Under the pieces are notes generated by a model, which searched no databases, was not told where the DNA came from, and was given only the letters and a program-made list of their open reading frames with translations. The translations under genes and the position numbers were made by a program. Below are positions 8,151 to 15,879 of a stretch of DNA of 64,000 bases, piece after piece. The first letter of the stretch is position 1; every line of letters begins with the position of its first letter. Origin of the DNA: Providencia stuartii (GTDB taxonomy: Bacteria > Pseudomonadota > Gammaproteobacteria > Enterobacterales > Enterobacteriaceae); assembly GCA_900455155.1 (NCBI GenBank), contig UGUC01000002.1, positions 1,736,001 through 1,800,000 on the forward strand. The letters run 5' to 3'.

Positions 8151-8588
8151 TTAATATATGTTTTGCGCGCGCACTCGTCGTTCTGATTTTATTACTGGCT
8201 GAGCGCATAAAATATCAATATCTAACTGAATATTTAATGTTTCTAAACAGCCTAAAATAAAACTTTCGGCAACTTGTATTCTCTCACGTATTTCCCCTTC
8301 CCGTACTTTATATTTCCGACCAATAGCCCGCTTTGAATAACCTTTAACATAATAGTCCTCAATATAACTACGTTCACGCTCCATACCAACAACCCCCAAG
8401 TTTGGCAACACATAAATCGATAACCAAACCATCTTCATCACTACACATTGGCCTACTCTTGCTTTGTTGATGTTACCAAATCACGAAAACCAGCGGAGGA
8501 CAGATGACCAACCTATCGCACCACAATGATCGCCATATGACCAACCCCCCAATATGTAAGAATTTGTTGTATGTTTCTATTCATCATT
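8151..8588 (-). CDS. Phage late antiterminator Q-like protein (frameshifted)
   Basis: Joining frames gives a Q-family protein. It starts MMNRNIQQILTYWGGWSYGD at 8588 (break at a six-G run near 8555), continues with ...CSDEDGLVIDLCVAKL (near 8400-8450), then RERSYIEDYYVKGYSKRAIGRKY and VAESFILGCLETLNIQLDID. The W-G-x-W start, the S-D-D-G-L-x-I-D block and the Y-V-K-G-x-S-K-R-x-I-A/G helix-turn-helix are typical of lambdoid Q proteins of the phage 82/P22-like type. Q binds near the late promoter and lets RNA polymerase pass terminators. It is the first minus-strand gene, divergent from the repressor and upstream of the lysis/tail genes. At least three frame breaks are present; its 3' codons carry the same GC palindrome as the repeats. 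Confidence 0.65.
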
Positions 8589-8793
8589 TGCAACCTACCT
8601 TTCCTACACTGTTTTTTAACTAATAACCCAACTCATACTGCACCTTAAGCTCAGCTTTAGACGCTTTTATATTCAACTCACCAATAACAATATAAGTAGT
8701 ATTAAACTACCAATATTTTTGTTTGTCAATTACAATAAAAATTGTATTATATCTAATAACAATAATTTTTATTCTTTATAAGAGGTTAACCTC
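8589..8793. promoter_or_regulatory. Divergent control region between Q and the repressor, with a palindromic operator candidate
   Basis: A 205-bp AT-rich region separates two divergent regulatory genes. It holds an inverted repeat TACAAT-N4-ATTGTA at 8731-8746 and a looser AATAA...TTATT pair just downstream, close to the repressor start. Short palindromes here fit operators for the adjacent helix-turn-helix repressor. A good ribosome-binding site (AAGAGGTTAA) precedes the repressor ATG at 8794. Operator identity is inferred. Confidence 0.45.
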
Positions 8794-9417
8794 ATGTCAC
8801 TAGCAAGCAGGATCCGGCAACGCCGGCAAGAACTAAACTTAACCCAGACTGAGTTAGCAGAAAAAGCGGGGATCAGTCAGCAATCAATCGAATCCATTGA
8901 AAATGGTAGAACCAAAAAGCCAAGAAATATTATAGAGATAGCAAAAGCTCTTCAATCTCATCCTGAATGGCTCCTCAACGGCAAAAGCATTATGCCAATA
9001 TCCGAGGTCAATAGCCGACGAATTCCACTATTAAGTTATGTCCAAGCTGGGTTATTTAAGGATGCCAACCCGATCACTGACTATGAAGGGAATTTCGAAT
9101 ACATCTTAGTTGATGACGATATCAGCGCGAATGCATTTGCATTACGGGTTGAAGGCGACAGCATGACACCTGAGTTTAAAGAAGGTGACATCGTAGTGAT
9201 TGATACCGAGATCTGGCCTAACCCAGGTGAATTTGTGTTTGCGAAAAATGGCGGGAACCAAGGAACATTCAAAAAATATCGGCCTACAGGTATTGGTACT
9301 GGTGAGTTTGAATTAGTGCCTCTTAACCCTGATTACCCAACGTTGAACAGTCACGATTATCAAATTTCACTCATTGGTGTCATGGTTGAGCACCGCATTT
9401 ACCGCCGCAAAAGATAA
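8794..9417 (+). CDS. CI-like phage repressor, HTH plus S24 LexA-type self-cleavage domain
   Basis: A 207-residue intact repressor. Residues ~4-62 form an HTH_3 DNA-binding domain (LTQTELAEKAGISQQSIESIENGR). The C-terminal S24 peptidase domain has the cleavage site context S-Y-V-Q-A-G (about residue 86), the catalytic serine in E-G-D-S-M-T-P-E-F (about residue 127) and the general-base lysine in the following F-V-F-A-K...F-K-K-Y segment. Such repressors hold late or lytic genes off and cut themselves when RecA is activated by DNA damage. Here it is divergent to Q with no cro, O or P genes nearby, so it may control Q directly. Spacing and the absence of replication genes fit a tailocin or reduced prophage. 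Confidence 0.88.
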   Translation: MSLASRIRQRRQELNLTQTELAEKAGISQQSIESIENGRTKKPRNIIEIAKALQSHPEWLLNGKSIMPISEVNSRRIPLLSYVQAGLFKDANPITDYEGNFEYILVDDDISANAFALRVEGDSMTPEFKEGDIVVIDTEIWPNPGEFVFAKNGGNQGTFKKYRPTGIGTGEFELVPLNPDYPTLNSHDYQISLIGVMVEHRIYRRKR

Positions 9418-9783
9418 TTCTCTAGACCCCTCTCTTAATGCGTTTTCTCTGCAAACAAGAAAACGCGTTATCAAACACAGTAATTTTCTTTCTATTAAAA
9501 ACAAGCGAATAGGTTACTCAACCGATAAATTACTACATTCATAGTTTACATTTACTATTTATATAGTAATATAACCATCGCAATACTAATTATACTGTAA
9601 TAAAGTCAGCCTTCTTCAACCTAGGAGAACAAAAGTTGAACGACGCATAATAAAGGTATAGACGACTAACATGAATTTGCAGGTGAACTGTATTGGGTCG
9701 GTAATACCAGTGTTTAGTCTTGTAATACCGACAAAATCAAAGTTCAGTGAAAACATCTTGTTCACTTAATCATTTGGGGTTTT
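9418..9783. promoter_or_regulatory. Intergenic region with hairpin and inverted repeats
   Basis: This 366-bp gap has no gene. It holds a long hairpin at 9437-9470 (GCGTTTTCT/AGAAAACGC) after the repressor, without a T-run. An inverted repeat GTCGGTA...TACCGAC lies at 9697-9732, and AGTGAA...TTCACT at 9746-9766 just before the next start. The last two could be operators of the downstream gene. Confidence 0.4.
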
Positions 9784-10461
9784 ATGATGGATTTAGAACA
9801 TATTATTAAAGAAAACACACAGGTAATGCGCCAATTAATTGCCATTCTACAGTCTAAGGGAGGCTGTTTTAACAGCGATAATATTGAAAATAATGCACAT
9901 CAATCTTTTGTTTACTCTCACACAGGTGCAACAGACTCACCTATAGAAAAAGATATTGATATTAATAGCCTTACATTAAAACAAATTATTGCATTATGTG
10001 TAATATATAAAGGCAATTTTGAGCAACTCACAGGATCACATATTAAGAAAATCAATCAAATATTAGATTTAAATACTACAGAGCAGCATAGGCAAATCGA
10101 ATCTTTACATATGACACTGGTAAATTTAGAACAAGTTACAAAATTGCCGAATATTGCTATTCATAATTTATGTATAGAAATTTTAGCAAATTGGGATAAC
10201 TTACATGGCATTGCTGAACGTTGTGAATTTGTCCTATCCCTTATCAGTTCTAAACACGTAATTGAAGATAAAACAATTCATGTTGACCCTAATATTCTAT
10301 TTTCACAAGCAGAGAGCCTTATACTGCAATTAGCTAAAAATGGATATCGAAATGAAGCAGTGGAAATTCTTAATCAATTTAAAGCAAAAAAATTAAATCA
10401 AGTCGCCATAGAACATTTACCTGAGGTCATCAAAATAGCAAAAGGTATATTAAAAAATTAA
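9784..10461 (+). CDS. Hypothetical protein of the phage accessory region
   Basis: A 225-residue AT-rich gene I do not recognise. The first ~25 residues are helical (LEHIIKENTQVMRQLIAIL), residues ~30-60 are polar and probably disordered, and the rest is predicted mainly helical with several Leu-rich repeats of similar size. It has no signal peptide or membrane segment. A ribosome-binding site is weak (GGGGTTTT before ATG). It precedes an ANR-family regulator by 53 bases on the same strand and may be co-transcribed with it. No function assigned. Confidence 0.6.
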   Translation: MMDLEHIIKENTQVMRQLIAILQSKGGCFNSDNIENNAHQSFVYSHTGATDSPIEKDIDINSLTLKQIIALCVIYKGNFEQLTGSHIKKINQILDLNTTEQHRQIESLHMTLVNLEQVTKLPNIAIHNLCIEILANWDNLHGIAERCEFVLSLISSKHVIEDKTIHVDPNILFSQAESLILQLAKNGYRNEAVEILNQFKAKKLNQVAIEHLPEVIKIAKGILKN

Positions 10462-10514
10462 CCCTCTGCATTTTATCTCGTCGCAAAGATTTATTTTAAT
10501 ATTTAGGAGTTTTT

Positions 10515-10757
10515 ATGGTGAATCAAAATAATGATAGTCCGCTCTACCTTAAAGTCGCTCGTGACGCGATACGTCTCGAAAGATCAGGTAAATACTTTGA
10601 AGCGTCCAAAGCATGGTCACAAGCTAATCGATTATCGCGTGTTTATCGTAACCAAATATGGTGTGAGCGCCGTGCTGATTTTTGTTATATGCAGATTCAA
10701 AGAGAAAAATATAAACTCATGGCTGACGATGAGTCTACAGAAAATTCTCTGATATGA
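10515..10757 (+). CDS. ANR-family transcriptional regulator
   Basis: An 80-residue protein matching the ANR (AraC negative regulator) family in layout: Y-L-K-V-A-R-D-A-I-R-L-E-R-S-G-K-Y, then E-A-S-K-A-W-S-Q-A-N-R, then N-x-x-W-C-E-R-R-A-D-F-C. Family members such as Aar bind AraC/XylS-type activators and reduce virulence gene expression; they are common in phages and plasmids. It has a good ribosome-binding site (TTTAGGAGT) and is followed by a terminator at 10798. The partner regulator is not in this window. Confidence 0.75.
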   Translation: MVNQNNDSPLYLKVARDAIRLERSGKYFEASKAWSQANRLSRVYRNQIWCERRADFCYMQIQREKYKLMADDESTENSLI

Positions 10758-10797
10758 TACATATCAACAGTATCTTTCATATAAAAATCGTTTAAAC

Positions 10798-10822
10798 AAC
10801 TCGCTATTTTTAATAGCGGGTT
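10798..10822 (+). terminator. Hairpin after the ANR gene
   Basis: AAC-CGCTATT/AATAGCG-GTT stem with a short T loop, followed by TAATATTGTT. It probably ends the 9784-10757 transcript. Confidence 0.5.
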
Positions 10823-11029
10823 AATATTGTTAGCTTTTTATGCTAGCTGTGAAATAATGTTTTTATCTTTGCAATAATGCAGGAGATTATCTCTGTTGTT
10901 ATATGTTTTTATACTTTTCACAGCCTATTATCATGACTTTTTCAATAAACCCACTTATCCTTAAGTGGAATATATTTCCTTCGCAAAAAATATCGGGTAA
11001 ATTATATAGATATAAAATGGAGTGATCAT

Positions 11030-11275
11030 ATGAACCCGATAGTAGTAAAGACAAGAAAAAATCTATTAAGATTACAAGCAAAATACCTAGCCCAAAATAA
11101 AGGTATTACTATCGATGATGCTTTTGATCTTTTATTAAAGCCTAACAATGACGCTAAAAATTCGCTCACATACACTCATCGTGTAAGAAAAGGTAGGCGG
11201 CAACATCAACCCTCTTCACTTTTAACCGGCTTACTCAATAAAACCTATGTAAGAGATTGGACAAAAACCAAATAA
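11030..11275 (+). CDS. Small basic hypothetical protein
   Basis: An 81-residue, Lys/Arg-rich protein starting at MNPIVVKTRKN with a ribosome-binding site (ATGGAGTGATC) just upstream. It has one probable helix (LLRLQAKYLAQN) and a hydrophobic patch (IDDAFDLLL), then a basic tail (RVRKGRRQ). I do not recognise it. The N-terminal half looks like a short ribbon-helix-helix-type region, but that is a guess. It stands alone on the plus strand between the ANR gene and the two membrane proteins. Confidence 0.55.
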   Translation: MNPIVVKTRKNLLRLQAKYLAQNKGITIDDAFDLLLKPNNDAKNSLTYTHRVRKGRRQHQPSSLLTGLLNKTYVRDWTKTK

Positions 11276-11344
11276 TATTTCATCCGCCTATTAGATATGG
11301 TAACTAATAAGCTACTAGGGGGGTTTACTTAAAAGGAAGTATCA

Positions 11345-11722
11345 ATGAGCGTATTAAAAAGGGTTGTTACAGGGAAGTATTCTCTCGCTGTTACAGTTTG
11401 GGGTTTTTGGCTATTTTTAGAGCTATGCAGCTCCGCCGTATTTTTACTAATGAAAAGTAGTGATGCTATTCCAATCAAAACACAGCTTTTTCTTATCTTT
11501 TTTCTATTCATATTTAAAACATCGTATTCTATCGCCATTATAACGGGCGTTTTTCACATGTTAAAAAGCAAAGTGACGATTTGGCGTGTCGTTGTTATCC
11601 TGTTGTTAAGTGTTCAAATTATCTGTTTAATAATCGCGATGATAAATTGGTGTATGGTCGCCCTACCTGACATTATTAATTATCAGATATATGAAGAAAG
11701 TACTAAAAGCCTGTTTCAATGA
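11345..11722 (+). CDS. Small four-helix membrane protein (paralogue of 12021 gene)
   Basis: A 125-residue protein with about four hydrophobic segments (residues ~14-36, 48-70, 78-92, 95-115) and a short basic N-terminus. It starts MSVLKRVVTGKYSLAVTVWG with a ribosome-binding site (AAAAGGAAG). The opening L-K-x-x-V-x-G-x-Y-S pattern is shared with the gene at 12021, so the two are paralogues. Nothing identifies a function. Small polytopic proteins in phage accessory regions are sometimes immunity or exclusion proteins, which I only raise as a possibility. Confidence 0.6.
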   Translation: MSVLKRVVTGKYSLAVTVWGFWLFLELCSSAVFLLMKSSDAIPIKTQLFLIFFLFIFKTSYSIAIITGVFHMLKSKVTIWRVVVILLLSVQIICLIIAMINWCMVALPDIINYQIYEESTKSLFQ

Positions 11723-11728
11723 CAGGCT
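11708..11728 (+). terminator. Hairpin at the end of the 11345 gene
   Basis: AGCCTG-N9-CAGGCT overlaps the stop codon and is followed by ATAATTTAAT. Confidence 0.45.
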
Positions 11729-12020
11729 ATAATTTAATACTGTCTGCCGGCATTAATCTGGCAATGCCCTAGGAATAGAGTATCACCTATTTGACTATGT
11801 TATTTCTATAAAGATTATATAGGCTCTAAATTCTCAAATTTATACAGTGCCCTCAATTTAAAAGGGGAACAAAAATAGTTTAACCCCATTGAAATCTTTA
11901 TGCTTGAGTCTATAAATAGGCTTTGCATTGCTTTGATGGTGTCTTGTTGGGCTTTTATTACCCAGCTAATGAGTCTTTAGTGACATTTACCCCCCTATAT
12001 GTTTTAATTTAACTTAAGGT

Positions 12021-12419
12021 TTGATGGTAAAAGAAAATTTTATGGGTTCATTAAAAAAACTTGTTCAAGGTGAATATTCAATTCATCTTTTATTCATTAT
12101 AATTTGGTATGTTGGAACTGCATCTATTCAATTTATTTTTGAAAAATACCCAACAGCTCAGGGCATATATCGAATAGATACAATGCTTTATCTCTTTGCG
12201 ACTTCAAGATTTCTTCAAGCTTTATTATCTTTAATTGCTTTTGTTGGTATTTTTTCGACACAAAGGAAGCAATTAACAAAAGTAGGGATGATTTATTTAA
12301 TTATTATCGCACCAGCGTTATCCTTTTACATCGCCTCGTTTTATGATCTCATAATATATATCAATGCTGGTGATTGTGAGTCATCACCTTGGTGCATGAG
12401 GACTTACTTTACTAAATAG
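12021..12419 (+). CDS. Small four-helix membrane protein (paralogue of 11345 gene)
   Basis: A 132-residue protein. After MVKENFMGSLKKLVQGEYSIHLLF it has about four hydrophobic segments (residues ~22-42, 52-75, 78-98, 100-122) and ends with a short Cys-containing polar tail. The true start may be the internal Met before GSLKKLV, which gives the same N-terminal pattern as the 11345 gene (L-K-x-x-V-x-G-x-Y-S). Upstream 11729-12020 has no gene. Function unknown. Confidence 0.55.
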   Translation: MMVKENFMGSLKKLVQGEYSIHLLFIIIWYVGTASIQFIFEKYPTAQGIYRIDTMLYLFATSRFLQALLSLIAFVGIFSTQRKQLTKVGMIYLIIIAPALSFYIASFYDLIIYINAGDCESSPWCMRTYFTK

Positions 12420-12650
12420 CAGGCATGATGATATTTGTCTGCTCTTCGTTTTTACACAGCCAAATCAGATTATCAGAACATTAATTTAAACTTATCATAA
12501 TGCAAAAATCTGATTACACCATAATAAGTCCATCAACGACCAAGAGGATATGCCACCAAAAGACAATGGTCATGAATAACGTTGTCAATTACACACACCA
12601 GATAATCTCGAGGAAAATGGTGAATATTTAGCTAGGTATTGATGTGTAAT

Positions 12651-13187
12651 TTATTTTCTAGCATTTTCTTTCGCTTTCTGATGAATTTTATCTTTCATTT
12701 CTTTTGTTATTTTTTGGTAAGTTTCTACAGTGCCATCATCAGAAACAGTATTCATAAAAATATCATCACCTCTTTTTTTAATTGTCACAGATACTTTTAC
12801 AGGCTCGACCTCACCAAAATCTATTGGTTCTATTTTTCCATTGATTGTATAAGTCATTTTGGTCACTTTTTGCGTTAACACGCTAGAATTCGGGTCAAAT
12901 TTCCACAAAGATTCTTGTTTTATTTCTTCTACATTATCACCTAGTTCAATCAGCAATGCATCTCTCGCAACACCATTCGGAGCTAGGATCATCAGTTTAA
13001 GAATTCTTACTTCGGGTGTATTATTTGTATCAAACCAATAGCCATATAAATCACTTGTTGAGTATGGTTGCGGGAGCACGTCAATTTTTGTCTTTTTTTC
13101 CGCTGTTTCATTTTCACCAGCCATACTGACACTGGTGATACAGAAAAGAGCGCATAGCATAACAATCAAAGAGAATATTTTTTTCAT
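12651..13187 (-). CDS. Exported hypothetical protein
   Basis: A 178-residue protein with a clear Sec signal peptide (MKKIFSLIVMLCALFCITSVSMA, cleavage after SMA). The mature part opens with charged residues, then Y-S-T-S-D-L-Y-G-Y-W-F-D and an extended beta-rich region, ending in a Lys-rich helix. The L-Y-G-Y-W start and beta content recall small lipocalin-like periplasmic proteins, but I cannot name a family. It is the first of five minus-strand genes for exported proteins in this accessory block. Confidence 0.6.
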   Translation of the reverse strand: MKKIFSLIVMLCALFCITSVSMAGENETAEKKTKIDVLPQPYSTSDLYGYWFDTNNTPEVRILKLMILAPNGVARDALLIELGDNVEEIKQESLWKFDPNSSVLTQKVTKMTYTINGKIEPIDFGEVEPVKVSVTIKKRGDDIFMNTVSDDGTVETYQKITKEMKDKIHQKAKENARK

Positions 13188-13239
13188 TATTTAAATACAC
13201 AAATTTATTTATAGAGCCTTAGTCGCCAACAAATATCGA

Positions 13240-13469
13240 CTACACCTCAAACAATCCATTTTTATCAAATCGTAATGTGCTGTAATAGGACAAATCATTA
13301 AATAGCTTTCCATTACCAAGAGTTGTCATTCCAGCTTTTTTCTCACAGTCACCATCTTTAACAAAACTCACGCTATCTACTCTTCATTTCAAGCCGAACG
13401 GAGCATCTGGTTTTCTGCCGCAGCCTACCAACAATGCAATCAGAGCAGCTGCCACGAATATTTTTCCAT
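13240..13469 (-). pseudogene. Broken small lipoprotein gene
   Basis: Frames join as K-I-F-V-A-A-A-L-I-A-L-L-V-G-C-G-R-K-P, a signal peptide with lipobox L-V-G-C. It is followed by an in-frame TGA after F-G-L-K, and then an open stretch (VDSVSFVKDGDCEKKAGMTT … LRFDKNGLFEV) to TAG at 13240-13242. The ATG overlaps the stop of the next gene as TAATG but is out of frame with the signal peptide, so an indel near the start is also needed. About 75 residues when restored. Either decayed or mis-sequenced. Confidence 0.5.
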
Positions 13470-13807
13470 TATTCGTACTCTGCCCCTGAAACTATTTTTT
13501 GACCATTGGCGCATTTAGCTACCACAAATCCATCATTTGCCCACATTTTTACCACATATGAGTCTGGGCTATTCTGAATTACTTTAACGGGATATTCACC
13601 AATTAATTGATTATACATCTTATTGACATCTGATTTGCATGGCGAAAATGGCATAGTGTCAGTTCCAAGTATTTGCTCATATTTTTCTTTTGGCGGATTG
13701 CCTGAATCTACAAGTTTATTTAATTCCTCCTTTGTATAAGATGTTCCTGCATAAACGCTAAAACCAATACAAGATAAAACAATTGCAATTATTGACTTTT
13801 TCATCAT
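13469..13807 (-). CDS. Small exported hypothetical protein
   Basis: A 112-residue protein with a Sec signal peptide (MKKSIIAIVLSCIGFSVYA, cleavage after VYA) and a mature part of ~90 residues with two cysteines (P-C-K-S-D and A-K-C-A-N-G-Q). That pattern suggests one disulfide in the periplasm. A ribosome-binding site (GAGGATGGG) precedes the first Met. Its stop overlaps the ATG of the broken lipoprotein, so the pair forms a small operon. Function unknown. Confidence 0.55.
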   Translation of the reverse strand: MMKKSIIAIVLSCIGFSVYAGTSYTKEELNKLVDSGNPPKEKYEQILGTDTMPFSPCKSDVNKMYNQLIGEYPVKVIQNSPDSYVVKMWANDGFVVAKCANGQKIVSGAEYE

Positions 13808-13892
13808 CCCATCCTCACACTCAGTTTTTTATTAATTTAATTGATGTTATACCGAAAGCAGCGTAAAACAAAGCAAACAATTAGGTACAAAA

Positions 13893-13910
13893 AACCTGCC
13901 GGAGCAGGTT
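13893..13910 (-). terminator. Terminator of the 13955 lipoprotein gene
   Basis: AACCTGC-N4-GCAGGTT stem followed by six T on the minus strand. Confidence 0.75.
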
Positions 13911-13954
13911 ATTCAATAGTGCTTGAGCTACCAATTCACTTGCTATTCAGAAAA

Positions 13955-14704
13955 TTACTTACTAAATGCAATCAAAACAAAAATAGCAAGAGGAGGTGTG
14001 ATGACCACATCTGCTACAACGGTAAATGGTGTAGCTATTATCTTTGCAATCAAATTACCTGCATTAAATGATTTCTGTTCTTCGGAAGCATACAGTTCAA
14101 CAGTATATAATTCATTTAGTTTTGCGTTGGAAGTTACTGGTAAGCTTATATCATTCCTATCAATAATATACCCTTTAATTGGCACAGTTCTTACCCAAGA
14201 TGATTTATCATTTCCTTGTGCCCTATTCTTAAAGCCTGCCTGCTCTAAGGCCTTTATTTGTGCGTCAGTAAATTGAAATTTGGGATCAGTGTATACAAAG
14301 TAATTCTGCATAAATTCGATCGGTGATTGACTGTTGCTATTGGGAAGTATTTTAATTCGAATTATTCCCTTGGGATTATCAAATGCAGTTAATGGGATTA
14401 TTTTCACTAATTCATTTAACTCCATTAATTCAGAAGAGCCACTGGTTAATAAATAGGCGTACTTTTCTCCTATAAAACCGAATCCAGAATCCGGAAATTT
14501 GATATCATTTATATCGTTTTTTGTTGTTTTACTTTCAATTTTAATATTTTTATATTCAAAACTGGCAATTATTTTATCTGTTAACTTAACAACATTTTGT
14601 GATTTGGTTTCGACTGTTGGGTTATCTTCCCAAAAGTTTTTTGTTAAACATCCCGTAGAGCTTAAAATCGATATGCTCAAAAAACACGCTAGTAATTTTT
14701 TCAT
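13955..14704 (-). CDS. Hypothetical lipoprotein
   Basis: A 249-residue protein with a lipoprotein signal peptide: MKKLLACFLSISILSSTGC, lipobox S-T-G-C at Cys19. The mature region is polar and mixed alpha/beta with Y-A-Y-L-L-T-S-G-S. The C-terminal ~35 residues are hydrophobic (IATPFTVVADVVITPPLAIFVLIAFSK), an unusual end for a lipoprotein that could insert in a membrane. I do not recognise the family. A strong terminator follows at 13893. It lies within the run of small exported proteins. Confidence 0.6.
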   Translation of the reverse strand: MKKLLACFLSISILSSTGCLTKNFWEDNPTVETKSQNVVKLTDKIIASFEYKNIKIESKTTKNDINDIKFPDSGFGFIGEKYAYLLTSGSSELMELNELVKIIPLTAFDNPKGIIRIKILPNSNSQSPIEFMQNYFVYTDPKFQFTDAQIKALEQAGFKNRAQGNDKSSWVRTVPIKGYIIDRNDISLPVTSNAKLNELYTVELYASEEQKSFNAGNLIAKIIATPFTVVADVVITPPLAIFVLIAFSK

Positions 14705-14774
14705 TCCATTGCCTCAATAAGTTTAGCTTAAGTTCAATGAATATTAGGGCAACACCTCATTTAAGGCAATAAAA

Positions 14775-14792
14775 AACCCACCGAAGTGGGTT
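14775..14792 (-). terminator. Terminator of the 14817 reading frame
   Basis: AACCCAC-N4-GTGGGTT stem with a TTCG loop on the minus strand, followed by six T. A terminator this good suggests the frame just upstream is the end of a real gene. Confidence 0.8.
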
Positions 14793-14816
14793 CATTTGAT
14801 TTTACCATGACAATGT

Positions 14817-15035
14817 TTATATTTTATATCCATTATTACAATCGCAAAGGCTGTTTCTATGTGGAGAGAGTTTTTTTCTTTTCACCAAAACGCCATTTTG
14901 TGGCTGCCAATTTGGTATTGTAATTTGCTTTACTATCTCACTAAAGCCAAGAATTTCAGATGCGTGTATAACAAACCCTAAATTTAACATTGTACTAGTG
15001 GTAACTTTTGCATTTTCTTGTGAGGGTATATCCAC
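14817..15035 (-). pseudogene. Probable 3' fragment of a hypothetical gene cut by an IS remnant
   Basis: A 72-residue frame that ends just before a strong terminator and begins directly at the edge of the transposase remnant (15042). The upstream sequence stays open towards the IS edge (…GVDIPSQENAK), so the first Met is probably internal and the 5' part was lost or displaced. The product is polar with a Cys-containing end (HRNSLCDCNNG). No family recognised. Confidence 0.4.
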
Positions 15036-15041
15036 GCCACA

Positions 15042-15265
15042 TTAATTGAGACACACTAAATTAAAGTTTTCTAACTGTTTACGATAGGCCTCCGGAGGGA
15101 GGTGATTTAAACTTTCGTGCGTTCGGTTTTGGTTATAATCTTGCTGCCAATACCACGCTAATTCTCTAACTTGACTCAATGATTCAAATAAATACGCATT
15201 TAAAAATTCACGATGGAACGAGCCATTAAAACGTTCGATAAAGCCATTTTATTGCGGTTTGCCCG
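15042..15265 (-). mobile_element. IS3-family transposase remnant (OrfB C-terminus)
   Basis: The minus strand encodes G-F-I-E-R-F-N-G-S-F-H-R-E-F-L, then a region ending N-R-T-H-E-S-L-N-H-L-P-P-E-A-Y and stopping at TAA 15042. This is the end of the rve integrase core of IS3-family OrfB, including the catalytic-Glu region (F-I-E-R-F-N). Upstream, the frame is lost and no N-terminal half or orfA is present. No intact inverted repeats were identified. It is a dead fragment and marks a recombination point in the accessory block. Confidence 0.75.
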
Positions 15266-15430
15266 GTTGAATATGGCACAGTGACGCAGCCACTCAATAA
15301 TCTAGATACTGTCAAACCTAATAAGATGCGCTTCATTCCTATCCCCACATCAACTTAGAGGAGCCTTTCACCATAGCCTATATGTTATATAGTGCAATGG
15401 GGAGCAAATCGTTATTTATTCTTAGTGGAG

Positions 15431-15757
15431 TTACTCCAGGTCTTTATCAAAATAATCATCTAATTTACTCACATGCTCACAGCGACTTTCAAACCCATTA
15501 GGGATACCTCCATTTCTCATCCATTCTTCGCATGACGCAGCTACTTTTCCATAGGTATATGCCCCTGTCATTGCTATGTATACAAACCTTTCACATTTTT
15601 GTTTATCATTCTGATCGTCACATATCAGCTTTTTCATTTCTTCCATTTCATAAACGCCACCAACACCTGTACCTTCAGGTGCTAGTACAGTTGCATTTGC
15701 AGGAACTGATAGCAATGAACCCAATACAAAAAAACTGCTTAATAAGATTTTATTCAC
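15431..15757 (-). CDS. Small exported Cys-rich hypothetical protein
   Basis: From a GTG at 15757 with a G-rich ribosome-binding site, the product starts (V/M)NKILLSSFFVLGSLLSVPANA, a good Sec signal peptide with A-N-A cleavage; a longer ATG start at 15814 would spoil it. The ~87-residue mature part has four cysteines (L-I-C-D-D, K-C-E-R-F, A-S-C-E-E, S-R-C-E-H) that could form two disulfides. The size and Cys pattern loosely recall periplasmic immunity proteins of the Rap1a/Tai group, but I cannot confirm this. Confidence 0.5.
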   Translation of the reverse strand: MNKILLSSFFVLGSLLSVPANATVLAPEGTGVGGVYEMEEMKKLICDDQNDKQKCERFVYIAMTGAYTYGKVAASCEEWMRNGGIPNGFESRCEHVSKLDDYFDKDLE

Positions 15758-15879
15758 GTTACCCCCTACTTGTTTTAAGCCATGGTAACTAACGTAAAGA
15801 ACAAAACAAAGCAAAAGACCTCAGTTAAAAAGCGTAATATGTGATCTGGATTGCAAGCCCATCCTTGGGCTATGTGTGG

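Noticed and set aside
15431..15757. Assignment to the Rap1a/Tai immunity family
   Set aside because: Size and cysteines are suggestive, but the family's conserved residues could not be matched by eye.
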